A stretch of DNA of 64,000 bases from Meandrina meandrites (GCA_963693305.1 OY855908.1:39788305-39852304), one strand, 5' to 3'. Shown: positions 37,583-51,513, numbered from the stretch's first letter. Notes: generated from the sequence alone by a model not told the origin. Program-made: numbers and translations.

Positions 37583-38639
37583 GTGTATAGTGCACAGTGC
37601 ACAGAGTACAGTGTACCGTGTTTAGTGCACAGTGCACAGTGCACAGAGTACAGTGTACCGTGTATAGTGCAGAGAGTACAGTGTACCGTGCATAGTGCAC
37701 AGAGTAGAGTGTACCGTGTATAGTGCACAGTGCACAGAGTACAGTGTACCGTGCTTAGTGCACAGTGCACTGAGTCCAGTGTAACGTGTATAGTGCACAG
37801 TACACAGAGTACAGTGTACCGTGTATAGTGCACAGTGCACAGAGTACAGTGTACCGTGTATAGTGCACAGTGCACAGTGCACAGAGTACAGTGTACCGTG
37901 TATAGTGCACAGTGCACAGTGCCCAGAGTACAGTGTACCGTGTATAGTGCACAGAGTACTGTGTACCGTGTATGGTGTACAGTGCACAGAGTACAGTGTA
38001 CCGTGTATAGTGAACAGAGTACAGTGTACCGTGTATAGTGCACAGAGTAGAGTGTACCGTGTATAGTGCACAGTGCACAGAGTACAGTGTACCGTGTATA
38101 GTACACAGTGCACAGGGTACAGTGTACCGTGTATAGTGCACAGTGCACAGAGTACAGTGCACCGTGTTTAGTGCACAGGGCATAGAGTACAGTGTACCGT
38201 GTATAGTGCAGAGTACAGTGTACTGTGTATAGTGCACAGTGCACAGAGTACAGTGTACCGTGTATAGTGCACAGTGCACAGCATACAGTGTATCGTGTAT
38301 AGTGCACAGCACACAGAGTACAGTGTACCGTGTATAGTGCACAGTCCACAGAGTACAGTGTACCATGTATAGTGCACAGTGCACAGAGTACAGTGTACCG
38401 TGTATAGTGCACAGTGCACAGAGTACAGTGTACCGTGTATAGTGCACAGAGTACAGTGTACCGTGTATAGTGTACAGTGCACAGAGTACAGTGCACAGAG
38501 TACAGTGTACCGTGTATAGTGAACATAGTACAGTGTACCGTGTATAGTGCACAGTGCACGGAGTACAGTGTACCGTGTATAGTACACAGTGCACAGGGTA
38601 CAGTGTACCGTGTATAGTGCACAGTGCACAGAGTGCAGT

Positions 38640-39200
38640 GTACCGTGTTTAGTGCACAGGGCATAGAGTACAGTGTACCGTGTATAGTGCAGAGTACAGT
38701 GTACTGTGTATAGTGCACAGTGCACAGAGTACAGTGTACCGTGTATAGTGCACAGTGCACAGCGTACAGTGTACCGTGTATAGTGCACAGCACACAGAGT
38801 ACAGTGTACCGTGTATAGTGCACAGTGCACAGAGTACAGTGTACCGTGTATAGTGCACAGTGCACAGAGTACAGTGTACCGTGTATAGTGCACAGTGCAC
38901 AGAGTACAGTGTACCGTGTATAGTGCACAGTGCACAGAGTACAGTGTACCGTGTATAGTGCACAGAGTACAGTGTACCGTGTATAGTGTACAGTGCACAG
39001 AGTACAGTGCACAGAATACAGTGTACCGTGTATAGTGAACATAGTACAGTGTACCGTGTATAGTGCACAGAGTACAGTGTACCGTGTTTAGTGCACAGTG
39101 CACAGAGTACAGTGTACGTGTATAGTGCACAGTGCACAGAGTACAGTGTACGGTGTATAGTGCACAGTGCACAGAGTACAGTGTACCGTGTTTAGTGCAC
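38640..39200 (+). repeat. Distant copy of 7590-8150
   Basis: Carries the one-base-loss marker near 39112 and the same order of 28- and 35-bp units, with point differences such as CGGTGTATAG near 39149. Confidence 0.78.
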
Positions 39201-39910
39201 AGGGCAAAGAGTACAGTGTACCGTGTAAAGTGCAAAGTTTAGTGTACTGTTTATAGTGCACAGTGCACAGAGTACAGTGTACCGTGTATAGTGCACAGTG
39301 CACAGCGTACAGTGTACCGTGTATAGTGCACAGCACACAGAGTACAGTGTACCGTGTATAGTGCACAGTGCACAGAGTACAGTGTACCGTGTTTAGTGCA
39401 CAGGGCAAAGAGTACAGTGTACCGTGTAAAGTGCAAAGTACAGTGTACTGTGTATAGTGCACAGTGCACAGAGTACAGTGTACCGTGTATAGTGCACAGT
39501 GCACAGCGTACAGTGTACCGTGTATAGTGCACAGCACACAGAGTACTGTGCACCGTGTATAGTGCACAGTGCACAGAGTACAGAGTACAGTGTACCGTGT
39601 ATAGTGCACGGTGCACAGAGTACAGTGTACTGTGTATAGTGAACAGTGCACGGAGTACAGTGTACCACGTATAGTGCACAGGGCACAGAGTACAGTGTAC
39701 CGTGGATAGTGCACAGAGTACAGGGTACTGTGTATAGTGCACAGTGCACAGTGTACCATGTATAGTGAACAGAGTACAGTGTACCGTGTATAGTACACAG
39801 TGCACAGAGTACAGTGTACCGTGTATAGTGCACAGAGTACAGTGTACCGTTTATAGTGCACAGTGCACAGATTACAGTGTACTGTGTATAGTGCACAGAG
39901 TACAGTGTAC

Positions 39911-39930
39911 CGTGTATTAGAAAACAGTGC
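39911..39930 (+). repeat. A-run marker 12
   Basis: Canonical form, with CAGATTACAG upstream. Confidence 0.88.
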
Positions 39931-40277
39931 ACAGTGCACAGAGTACAGTGTACCGTGTATAGTGCACAGTGCACAGAGTACAGTGTACCGTGTATAGTGC
40001 ACAGTGCACAGTGCACAGAGTACAGTGTACCGTGTATAGTGCACAGCGCACAGAGTACAGTGTACCGTGTATAGTGCACAGTGCACAGAGTACAGTGTAC
40101 TGTGTATAGAGCACAGTGCACTGAGTCCAGTGTACCGTGTATAGTGCACAGTGCACAGAGTACAGTGTACAGTGTATAGTGCACAGTGCACAGAGTACAG
40201 TGTACCGTGTATAGTGCACAGTGCACAGTGCACAGAGTACAGTGTACCGTGTATAGTGCACAGCGCACAGAGTACAG

Positions 40278-40337
40278 TGTATATACCGTGTATATACCGT
40301 GTATATACCGTGTATATACCGTATATACTACTATACC
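40278..40337 (+). repeat. AT block 19, 60 bp
   Basis: Followed by GCAGAGAG and TAGTCCACAGAG, shared with block 20. Confidence 0.93.
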
Positions 40338-41748
40338 GTGTATAGTGCACAGTGCAGAGAGTACAGTGTACCGTGTATAGTCCACAGAGTAGAGTGTACC
40401 GTGTATAGTGCACAGTGCACAGAGTACAGTGTACCGTTCATAGTGCACAGTGCACTGAGTCCAGTGTACCGTGTATAGTGCACAGTACACAGAGTACAGT
40501 GTACCGTGTATAGTGCACAGTGCACAGAGTACAGTGTACCGTGTATAGTGCACAGTGCACAGTGCACAGAGTACAGTGTACCGTGTATAGTGCACAGCGC
40601 ACAGAGTACAGTGTACCGTGTATAGTGCACAGAGTACTGTGTACCGTGTATGGTGTACAGTGCACAGAGTACAGTGTACCGTGTATAGTGAACAGAGTAC
40701 AGTGTGCCGTGTATAGTGCACAGAGTACAGTGTACCGTGTATAGTGCACAGTGCACAGAGTACAGTGTACCGTGTATAGTACACAGTGCACAGGGTACAG
40801 TGTGCCGTGTATAGTGCACAGTGCACAGAGTACAGTGTACCGTGTTTAGTGCACAGGGCATAGAGTACAGTGTACCGTGTATAGTGCAGAGTACAGTGTA
40901 CTGTGTATAGTGCACAGTGCACAGAGTACAGTGTACCGTGTATAGTGCACAGTGGACAGCATACAGTGTACCGTGTATAGTGCACAGCACACAGAGTACA
41001 GTGTACCGTGTATAGTGCACAGTGCACAGAGTACAGTGTACCGTGTATAGTGCACAGTGCACAGAGTACAGTGTACCGTGTATAGTGCACAGTGCACAGA
41101 GTACAGTGTAGCATGTATAGTGCAGAGTGCACAGTGCACAGAGTACAGTGTACAGTGTACCGTGTATAGTGCACAGCACTCAGAGTACAGTGTACCATGT
41201 ATAGTGCACAGAGTACTGTGTACCGTGTATGGTGTACAGTGCAAAGAGTACCGTGTACCGTGTATAGTGAACAGAGTACAGTGTGCCGTGTATAGTGCAA
41301 AGAGTACAGTGTACCGTGTATAGTGCACAGTGCACAGAGTACAGTGTACCGTGTATAGTACACAGTGGAAAGGGTACAGTGTACCGTGTATAGTGCAAGG
41401 TGCACAGAGTACAGTATACCGTGTATAGTGCACAGAATACTGTGTACCGTGTATGGTGTACAGTGCACAGAGCACAGTGTACCGTGTATAGTGAACAGAG
41501 TACAGTGTGCCGTGTATAGTGCACAGAGTACAGTGTACCGTGTATAGTGCAGAGAGTAGAGTGTACCATGTATAGTGCACAGTGCACAGTGTACCATGTA
41601 TAGTGAACAGAGTACAGTGTACCGTGTATAGTACACAGTGCACAGAGTACAGTGTACCGTGTATAGTGCACAGAGTATAGTGTACCGTTTATAGTGCACA
41701 GTGCACAGAGTACAGTGTACTGTGTATATTGCACAGAGTACAGTGTAC

Positions 41749-41768
41749 CGTGTATTAGAAAACAGTGC
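41749..41768 (+). repeat. A-run marker 13
   Basis: Canonical form, preceded by GTATATTGCAC as in marker 14. Confidence 0.88.
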
Positions 41769-42003
41769 ACAGTGCACAGAGTACAGTGTACCGTGTATAG
41801 TGCACAGTGCACAGAGTACAGTGTACCGTGTATAGTGCACAGTGCACAGAGTACAGTGTACCGTGTATAGTGCACAGTGCACAGAGTACAGTGTACAGTG
41901 TATAGTGCACAGTGCACAGAGTACAGTGTACCGTGTATAGTGCACAGTGCACAGTGCACAGAGTACAGTGTACCGTGTATAGTGCACAGCGCACAGAGTA
42001 CAG

Positions 42004-42063
42004 TGTATATACCGTGTATATACCGTGTATATACCGTGTATATACCGTATATACTACTATACC
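42004..42063 (+). repeat. AT block 20, 60 bp
   Basis: Duplicate of block 19 (step 1726), with TAGTCCACAGTG downstream. Confidence 0.93.
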
Positions 42064-43369
42064 GTGTATAGTGCACAGTGCAGAGAGTACAGTGTACCGT
42101 GTATAGTCCACAGTGTAGAGTGTACCGTGTATAGTGCACAGTGCACAGAGTACAGTGTACCGTGCATAGTGCACAGTGCACTGAGTCCAGTGTACCGTGT
42201 ATAGTGCACAGTGCACAGAGTACAGTGTACCGTGTATAGTGCACAGTGCACAGAGTACAGTGTACCGTGTATAGTGCACAGTGCACAGTGCACAGAGTAC
42301 AGTGTACCGTGTATAGTGCACAGCGCACAGAGTACAGTGTACCGTGTATAGTGCACAGAGTACTGTGTACCGTGTATGGTGTACAGTGCACAGAGTACAG
42401 TGTACCGTGTATAGTGAACAGAGTACAGTGTGCCGTGTATAGTGCACAGAGTACAGTGTACCGTGTATAGTGCACAGTGCACAGAGTACAGTGTACCGTG
42501 TATAGTACACAGTGCACAGGGTACAGTGTGCCGTGTATAGTGCACAGTGCACAGAGTACAGTGTACCGTGTTTAGTGCACAGGGCATAGAGTACAGTGTA
42601 CCGTGTATAGTGCAGAGTACAGTGTACTGTGTATAGTGCACAGTGCACAGAGTACAGTGTACCGTGTATAGTGCACAGTGCACAGAGTACAGTGTACCGT
42701 GTATAGTGCACAGTGCACAGAGTACAGTGTACCATGTATAGTGCACAGTGCACAGTGCACAGAGTACAGTGTACAGTGTACCGTGTATAGTGCACAGCGC
42801 TCAGAGTACAGTGTACCGTGTATAGTGCACAGAGTACTGTGTACCGTGTATGGCGTACAGTGCAAAGAGTACAGTGTACCGTGTATAGTGAACAGAGTAC
42901 AGTGTGCCGTGTATAGTGCAAAGAGTACAGTGTACCGTGTATAGTGCACAGTGCACAGAGTACAGTGTACCGTGTATAGTACACAGTGCACAGGGTACAG
43001 TGTACCGTGTATAGTGCACAGTGCACAGAGTACAGTATACCGTGTATAGTGCACAGAATACTGTGTACCGTGTATGGTGTACAGTGCACAGAGCACAGTG
43101 TACCGTGTATAGTGAACAGAGTACAGTGTGCCGTGTATAGTGCACAGAGTACAGTGTACCGTGTATAGTGCAGAGATTAGAGTGTACCATGTATAGTGCA
43201 CAGTGCACAGTGTACCATGTATAGTGAACAGAGTACAGTGTACCGTGTATAGTACACAGTGCACAGAGTACAGTGTACCGTGTATAGTGCACAGAGTACA
43301 GTGTACCGTTTATAGTGCACAGTGCACAGAGTACAGTGTACTGTGTATATTGCACAGAGTACAGTGTAC

Positions 43370-43389
43370 CGTGTATTAGAAAACAGTGC
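43370..43389 (+). repeat. A-run marker 14
   Basis: Duplicate of marker 13 (step 1621). Confidence 0.88.
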
Positions 43390-44563
43390 ACAGTGCACAG
43401 AGTACAGTGTACCGTGTATAGTGCACAGTGCACAGAGTACAGTGTACCGTGTATAGTGAACAGTGCACAGTGCACAGAGTACAGTGTACCGTGTATAGTG
43501 CACAGCGAACAGAGTACAGTGTGCGGTGTATAGTGCACAGAGTACAGTGTACCGTGTATAGTGCACAGTGCACAGAGTACAGTGTACCGTGTATAGTACA
43601 CAGTGCACAGGGTACAGTGTACAGTGTATAGTGCACAGTACACAGAGTACAGTGTACCGTGTTTAGTGCACAGGGCATAGAGTACAGCGTACCGTGTATA
43701 GTGCACAGAGTACTGTGTACCGTGTATGGTGTACAGTGCACAGAGTACGGTGTACCGTGTATAGTGAACAGAGTACAATGTGCCGTGTATAGTGCACAGA
43801 GTACAGTGTACCGTGTATAGTGCACAGTGCACAGAGTACAGTGTACCGTGTATAGTACACAGTGCACAGGGTACAGTGTACCGTGTATAGTGCACAGTGC
43901 ACAGAGTACGGTGTACCGTGTTTAGTGCACAGTGCAGAGAGTACAGTGTACCGTGTATAGTGCACAGAGTACTGTGTACCGTGTATGGTGTACAGTGCAC
44001 AGAGTACAGTGTACCGTGTATAGTGCACAGTGCAGAGAGTACAGTGTACCGTGTATTGTGCACAGAGTACCGTGTACCGTGTATGGTGCACAGTGCACAG
44101 AGTACAGTGTACCGTGTATAGTGCACAGAGTACAGTGTACCGTGTATAGTGAAAAGAGTACAGTGTACCGTGTATAGTGCACAGAGTAGAGTGTACCGTG
44201 TATAGTGCACAGTGCACAGAGTACAGTGTACCATGCATAGTGCACAGTGCAGAGAGTACAGTGTACCGTGTATAGTGCACAGAGTACAGTGTACCGTGTA
44301 TAGTCCAAAGAGTAGAGTGAACCGTGTATAGTGCACAGAGTACAGTGTACCGTGTATAGTGCACAGTGCACAGAGTACAGTGTACCGTGTATAGAGCACA
44401 GTGCACTGAGTCCAGTGTACCGTGTATAGTGCACAGTGCACAGAGTACGTGTGTACCGTGTATAGTGCACAGTGCACAGAGTACAGTGTACCGTGTATAG
44501 TGCACAGTGCACAGTGCACAGAGTACAGTGTACCGTGTATAGTGCACAGCGCACAGAGTACAG

Positions 44564-44623
44564 TGTATATACCGTGTATATACCGTGTATATACCGTGTA
44601 TATACCGTATATACTACTATACC
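44564..44623 (+). repeat. AT block 21, 60 bp
   Basis: Canonical. The unit about 120 bp upstream carries the odd junction GTACGTGTGTACC. Confidence 0.93.
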
Positions 44624-45491
44624 GTGTATAGTGCACAGTGCACAGAGTACAGTGTACCGTGTATAGTGCACAGTGCACAGTGCACAGAGTACAGTGTACC
44701 GTGTATAGTGCACAGAGTACAGTGTACCGGGTATAGTGCACAGAGTAGGGTGTACCGTGTATAGTGCACAGTGCACAGAGTACAGTGTACCGTGCATAGT
44801 GCACAGTGCACTGAGTCCAGTGTACCGTGTATAGTGCACAGTGCACAGAGTACAGTGTACCGTGTATAGTGCACAGTGCACTGAGTACAGTGTACCGTGT
44901 ATAGTGCACAGTGCACAGTGCACAGAGTACAGTGAACGTGTATAGTGCACAGTGCACAGTGCACAGAGTACAGTGTACCGTGTATAGTGCACAGCGCACA
45001 GAGTACAGTGTACCGTGTATAGTGCACAGAGTACTGTGTACCGTGTATGGTGTACAGTGCACAGAGTACAGTGTACCGTGTATAGTGAACAGAGTACAGT
45101 GTGCCGTGTATAGTGCACAGAGTACAGTGTACCGTGTATAGTGCACAGTGCACAGAGTACAGTGTACCGTGTATAGTGCACAGTGCACAGAGTACAGTGT
45201 ACCGTATATAGTGCACAGTGCACAGTGCAAAGTGTACCGTGTATAGAGCACAGTGCACTGAGTCCAGTGTACCGTGTATAGTGCACAGTGCACAGAGTAC
45301 AGTGTACCGTGTATAGTGCACAGTGCACAGAGTACAGTGTACCGTGTATATGTCACAGTGCACAGTGCACAGAGTACAGTGTACCGTGTATAGTGCACAG
45401 TGCACAGAGTACAGTGTACCGTGTATAGTGCACAGTGCACAGTGCACAGAGTACAGTGTACCGTGTATAGTGCACAGCGCACAGAGTACAG

Positions 45492-45551
45492 TGTATATAC
45501 CGTGTATATATCGTGTATATACCGTGTATATACCGTATATACTACTATACC
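45492..45551 (+). repeat. AT block 22, 60 bp
   Basis: Carries the TATATC change of block 1 but not its GTGTGTATACC, so block 1 gained that later or this copy lost it. Confidence 0.93.
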
Positions 45552-46063
45552 GTGTATAGTGCACAGTGCACAGAGTACAGTGTACCGTGTATAGTGCACA
45601 GTGCACAGTGAACAGAGTACAGTGTACCGTGTATAGTGCACAGAGTACAGTGTACCGTGTATAGTGCACAGAGTACAGTGTACCGTGTATAGTGCACAGA
45701 GTAGAGTGTACAGTGTATAGTGCACAGTGCACAGAGTACAGTGTACCGTGCATAGTGCACAGTGCACTGAGTCCAGTGTACCGTGTATAGTGCACAGTGC
45801 ACAGAGTACAGTGTACCGTGTATAGTGCACAGTGCACAGAGTACAGTGTAATGTGTATAGTGCACAGTGCACAGTGCACAGTGTACCGTGTATAGAGCAC
45901 AGTGCACTGAGTCCAGTGTACCGTGTATAGTGCACAGTGCACAGAGTACAGTGTACCGTGTATAGTGCACAGTGCACAGAGTACAGTGTACCGTGTATAG
46001 TGCACAGTGCACAGTGCCCAGAGTACAGTGTAAAGTGTATAGTGCACAGCGCACAGAGTACAG

Positions 46064-46123
46064 TGTATATACCGTGCATATACCGTGTATATACCGTGTA
46101 TATACCGTATATACTACTATACC
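46064..46123 (+). repeat. AT block 23, 60 bp
   Basis: GTGCATATACC as in block 2, and the same AGAGCACAGGGC follower. Confidence 0.93.
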
Positions 46124-46866
46124 GTGTATAGAGCACAGGGCATAGAGTACAGTGTACCGTGTATAGTGCACAGAGTACTGTGTACCGTGTATGGTTTACA
46201 GTGCACAGAGTACAGTGTACCGTGTATAGTGAACAGCGTACAGTGTGCCGTGTATAGTGCACAGAGTACAGTGTACCGTGTATAGTGCACAGTGCACAGA
46301 GTACAGTGTACCGTGTATAGTACACAGTGCACAGGGAACAGTGTACCGTGTATAGTGCACAGTGCACAGAGTACAGTGTACCGTGTTTAGTGCACAGGGA
46401 ATAGAGTACAGTGTACCGTGTATAGTGCACAGAGTACAGTGTACCGTGTATAGTGCACAGAGTACAGTGTACCGTGTATAGTGCACAGAGTAGAGTGTAC
46501 CGTGTATAGCGCACAGTGCACAGAGTACAGTGTACCGTGCATAGTGCACAGTACAGAGAGTACAGTGTACAGTGTATAGTGCACAAAGTACAGTGTACCG
46601 TGTATAGTGCAAAGAGTACAGTGTACCGTGTATAGTGCACAGAGTACAGTGTACCGTGTATAGTGGACAGTGCACAGAGTACAGTGTACCGTGTATAGAG
46701 CACAGTGCACTGAGTCCAGTGTACCGTGTATAGTGCACAGTGCACAGAGTACAGTGTACCGTGTATAGTGCACAGTGCACAGAGTACAGTGTACCGTGTA
46801 TAGTGCACAGTGCACAGTGCACAGAGTACAGTGTACCGTGTATAGTGCACAGCGCACAGAGTACAG

Positions 46867-46926
46867 TGTATATACCATGTATATACCGTGTATATACCGT
46901 GTATATACCGTATATACTACTATACC
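46867..46926 (+). repeat. AT block 24, 60 bp
   Basis: ACCATG and the GTGCAAAGTGCAC follower, as in block 3. Confidence 0.93.
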
Positions 46927-47399
46927 GTGTATAGTGCAAAGTGCACAGAGTACAGTGTACCGTGTATAGTGCACAGTGCACAGTGCACAGAGTACAGTGT
47001 ACCGTGTATAGTGCACACAGTACAGTGTACCGTGTATAGTGCACAGAGTAGAGTGTACCGTGTATAGTGCACAGTGCACAGAGTACAGTGTACCGTGCAT
47101 AGTGCACAGTGCACTGAGTCCAGTGTACCGTGTATAGTGCACAGTGCACAGAGTACAGTGTACCGTGTATAGTGCACAGTGCACAGAGTACAGTGTACCG
47201 TGTATAGTGCACAGTGCACAGTGCACAGAGTACAGTGTACCGTGTATAGTGGACAGTGCACAGTGCACAGAGTACAGTGTACCGTGTATAGTTCACAGCG
47301 CACAGAGTACAGTGTACCGTGTATAGTGCACAGAGTACTGTGTACCGTGTATGGTGTACAGTGCACAGAGTACAGTGTACCGTGTATAGTGAACAGAGT

Positions 47400-50090
47400 A
47401 CAGTGTGCCGTGTATAGTGCACAGAGTACAGTGTACAGTGTATAGTGCACAGTGCACAGAGTACAGTGTACCGTGTATAGTGCACAGAGTACAGTGTACC
47501 GTGTATAGTGTACAATGCACAGAGTACAGTGCACAGAGTACAGTGTACCGTGTATAGTGAACATAGTACAGTGTACCGTGTATAGTGCACATAGTACATT
47601 GTACCGTGTTTAGTGCACAGTGCACAGAGTACAGTGTACGGTGTATAGTGCACAGTGCACAGAGTACAGTGTACCGTGTATAGTGCACAGGGCATAGAGT
47701 ACAGTGTACCGTGTAAAATGCAGAGTACAGTGTACTGTGTATAGTGCACAGTGCACAGAGTACAGTGTACGGTGTATAGTGCACAGTGCACAGCGTACAG
47801 TGTACCGTGTATAGTGCACAGCACACAGAGTACAGTGTACCGTGTATAGTGCACAGTGCACAGAGTACAGTGCACCGTGTATAGTGCACAGTGCACAGAG
47901 TACAGTGTACCGTGTATAGTGCACAGTGCACAGAGTACAGTGTACCGTGTATAGTGCACAGTGCACAGAGTACAGTGTACCACGAATAGTGCACAGGGCA
48001 CAGAGTACAGTGTACCGTGGATAGTGCACAGAGTACAGGGTACTGTGTATAGTGCACAGAGTACAGTGTACCGTTTATAGTGCACAGTGCACAGAGTACA
48101 GGGTACTGTGCACAGTGCACAGAGTACAGTGTACCGTGTATAGTGCACAGTGCACAGAGTACAGTGTACCGTGTATAGTGCACAGGGCATAGAGTACAGT
48201 GTACCGTGTAAAGTGCAGAGTACAGTGTACTGTGTATAGTGCACAGTGCAGAGAGTACAGTGTACCGTGTATAGTGCACAGTGCACAGCGTACAGTGTAC
48301 CGTGTATAGTGCACAGCACACAGAGTACAGTGTACCGTGTATAGTGCACAGTGCACAGAGTAAAGTGCACCGTGTATAAAGCACAGTGCACAGAGTACAG
48401 TGTACCGTGTATAGTGCACAGTGCACAGAGTACAGTGTACCGTGTATAGTGCACAGTGCACAGAGTACAGTGTACCACGTATAGTGCACAGGGCACAGAG
48501 TACAGTGTACCGTGGATAGTGCACAGAGTACAGGGTACTGTGTATAGTGCACAGTGCACAGAGTCCAGTGTACCGTGTATAGTGCACAGTGCACAGAGTA
48601 CAGTGTACCGTGTATAGTACACAGTGCACAGGGTACAGTGTACCGTGTATAGTGCACAGTGCACAGAGTACAGTATATCGTGTATAGTGCATAGGGTACT
48701 GTGTACCGTGTATGGTGTACAGTGCACAGAGTACAGTGTACCGTGTATAGTGAACAGAGTACAGTGTGCCGTGTATAGTGCACAGAGTACAGTGTACCGT
48801 GTATAGTGCATAGTGAAAAGAGTACAGTGTACCGTGTATAGTACACAGTGCACAGGGTACAGTGTACCGTGTATAGTGCACAGTACACAGAGTACAGTGT
48901 ACCGTGTTTAGTGCACAGGGCATAGAGTACAGTGTACCGTGTATAGTGCACAGAGTACTGTGTACCGTGTATGGTGTACAGTGCACAGAGTACAGTGTAC
49001 CGTGTATAGTGTACAGAGTACAGTGTGCCGTGTATAGTGCACAGAGTACAGTGTTCCGTGTATAGTGTACAGTGCACAGAGTACAGTGTACCGTGTATAG
49101 TACACAGTGCACAGTGTACCGTGTATAGTGCACAGTGCACAGAGTACAGTGTACCGTGTTTAGTTCACAGGGCATAGAGTACAGTGTACCGTGTATAGTG
49201 CAGAGTACAGTGTACTGTGTATAGTGCACAGTGCACAGAGTACAGTGTACCGTGTATAGTGCACAGTGCACTGAGTCCAGTGTACCGTGTATAGTGCACA
49301 GTGCACAGAGTACAGTGTACCCTGTATAGTGCACAGTGCACAGAGTACAGTGTACCGTGTATAGTGCACAGTGCACAGTGCACAGAGTACAGTGTACCGT
49401 GTATAGTGCACAGCGCACAGAGTACAGTGTACCGTGTATAGAGCACAGAGTACTGTGTACCGTGTATGGTGTACAGTGCACAGAGTACAGTGTACCGTGT
49501 ATAGTGAACAGAGTACAGTGTGCCGTGTATAGTGCACAGAGTACAGTGTACAGTGTATAGTGCACAGTGCACAGAGGACAGTGTACCGTGTATAGTACAC
49601 ATTGCACAGTGTACCGTGTATAGTTCACAGTGCACAGAGTACAGTGTACCGTGTTTAGTGCACAGGGCATAGAGTACAGTGTACCGTGTATAGTGCAGAG
49701 TACAGTGTACTGTGTATAGTGCACAGTGCACAGAGTACAGTGTACCGTGTATAGTGCACAGTGCACAGCGTACAGTGTACCGTGTATAGTGCACAGCACA
49801 CAGAGTACAGTGTACCGTGTATAGTGCACAGTGCACAGAGTACAGTGTACCGTGTATAGTGCACAGTGCAAAGAGTACAGTGTACCGTGTATAGTGCACA
49901 GTGCACAGAGTACAGTGTACCGTGTATAGTGCACAGTGCATAGAATACAATGTACCGTGTATAGTGCACAGAGTACAGTAAATCGTGTATAGTGTACAGT
50001 GCACAGAGTACAGTGCACAGAGTACAGTGTACCGTGTATAGTGAATATAGTACAGTGTACCGTGTATAGTACACATAGTACAGTGTACCG
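47400..50090 (+). repeat. Long-range paralog of 11940-16040, unduplicated form
   Basis: It lacks the 1396-bp duplication. At about 47645 it reads TACGGTG like the second copy at 13.57 kb, while near 47880 it matches the first copy at 12.42 kb. The changes on each side are therefore scattered point differences. Confidence 0.83.
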
Positions 50091-51513
50091 TGTATAGTGC
50101 ACAGGGCATAGAGTACAGTGTACCGTGTAAAGTGCAGAGTAGAGTGTACTGTGTATAATGCACAGTGCACAGAGTACAGTGTACCGTGTATAGTGCACAG
50201 TGCACAGCGTACAGTGTACCGTGTATAGTGCACAGCACACAGAGTACAGTGTACCGTGTATAGTGCACAGTGCAGAGAGTACAGTGCACCTTGTATAGTG
50301 CACAGTGCACAGAGTACAGTGTACCGTGTATAGTGCACAGTGCACAGAGTACAGTGTACCGTGTATCGTGCACAGTGCACAGAGTACAGTGTACCACGAA
50401 TAGTGCACAGGGCACAGAGTACAGTGTACCGTGGATAGTGCACAGAGTACAGGGTACTGTGTATAGTGGACAGTGCACATAGTACAGTGTACCGTGTATA
50501 GTGCACAGTGCACAGTGTACCATGTATAGTGAACAGAGTACAGTGTACCATGTATAGTACACAGTGCACAGAGTACAGTGTACCGTGTATAGTGCACAGA
50601 GTACAGTGTACCGTTTATAGTGCACAGTGCACAGAGTACAGTGTACTGTGCACAGTGCACAGAGTACAGTGTACCGTGTATAGTGCACAGTGCACAGAGT
50701 ACAGTGTACCGTGTATAGTGCACAGGGCATAGAGTACAGTGTACCGTGTAAAGTGCAGAGTACAGTGTACTGTGTATAGTGCACAGTGCACAGAGTACAG
50801 TGTACCGTGTATAGTGCACAGTGCACAGCGTACAGTGTACCGTGTATAGTGCACAGCACACAGAGTACAGTGTACCGTGTATAGTGCACAGTGCACAGAG
50901 TACAGTGTACCGTGTATAGTGCACAGTGCACAGAGTACAGTGTACCGTGTATAGTGCACAGTGCACAGAGTACAGTGTACCACGTATAGTGCACAGGGCA
51001 CAGAGTACAGTGTACCGTGGATAGTGCACAGAGTACAGGGTACTGTGTATAGTGCACAGTGCACAGAGTCCAGTGTACCGTGTATAGTGCACAGTGCACA
51101 GAGTACAGTGTACCGCGTATAGTACACAGTGCACAGGGTACAGTGTACCGTTGTATAGTGCACAGTGCACAGAGTACAGTATATCGTGTATAGTGCATAG
51201 AGTACTGTGTACCGTGTAGGGTGTACTGTGCACAGAGCACAGTGTACCGTGTATAGTGAACAGAGTACAGTGTGCCGTGTATAGTGCACAGAGTACAGTG
51301 TACCGTGTATAGTGCACAGAGTAGAGTGTACCGTGTATAGTGCACAGTGCACAGTGTACCATGTATAGTGAACAGAGTACAGTGTACCGTGTATAGTACA
51401 CAGTGCACAGAGTACAGTGTACCGTGTATAGTGCACAGAGTACAGTGTACCGTTTATAGTGCACAGTGCACAGAGTACAGTGTACTGTGTATAGTGCACA
51501 GAGTACAGTGTAC

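Larger units (their letters stand above)
37583..40277. repeat. AT-block-free domain, 2.7 kb
   Basis: Bases 38640-39200 match 7590-8150 (step 31053) and the duplicate at 9.38-9.94 kb, sharing the one-base loss that gives TGTACGTGTATAG. One A-run marker lies at 39911. No gene is seen. Confidence 0.87.
40131..43389 (+). repeat. Direct duplication, step 1726 then 1621 bp
   Basis: The left part matches at step 1726 (AT blocks 40278 and 42004) and the right part at step 1621 (A-run markers 41749 and 43370). The 105-bp change equals three 35-bp units, about 40945-41050, missing from the second copy near 42670. Confidence 0.87.
40278..46926. repeat. AT-block-rich domain, six blocks
   Basis: AT blocks lie at 40278, 42004, 44564, 45492, 46064 and 46867. 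The first two belong to the 1621/1726-bp duplication. The last three reproduce the private mutations of the blocks at 431, 1003 and 2289. No gene is seen. Confidence 0.88.
45122..47400 (+). repeat. Right-hand paralog of 61-2830
   Basis: It has the same order of AT blocks and private variants as 61-2830, but a single copy of the segment that is duplicated at 1186-2225. Homology to 2.8 kb stops at about 47.40 kb, where the sequence switches to a match with 11.94 kb. Confidence 0.85.

Noticed and set aside
42801..46850. Open frame of 1349 codons on the - strand (also 1225 codons at 48075-51752, 1222 at 53975-57643, 1219 at 4330-7989)
   Set aside because: All three antisense frames are open because the unit lacks stops there. 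The product is a 35-residue Cys/His/Tyr/Thr repetition, and frame lengths simply track mutated units. There is no start context, codon bias or recognisable domain.
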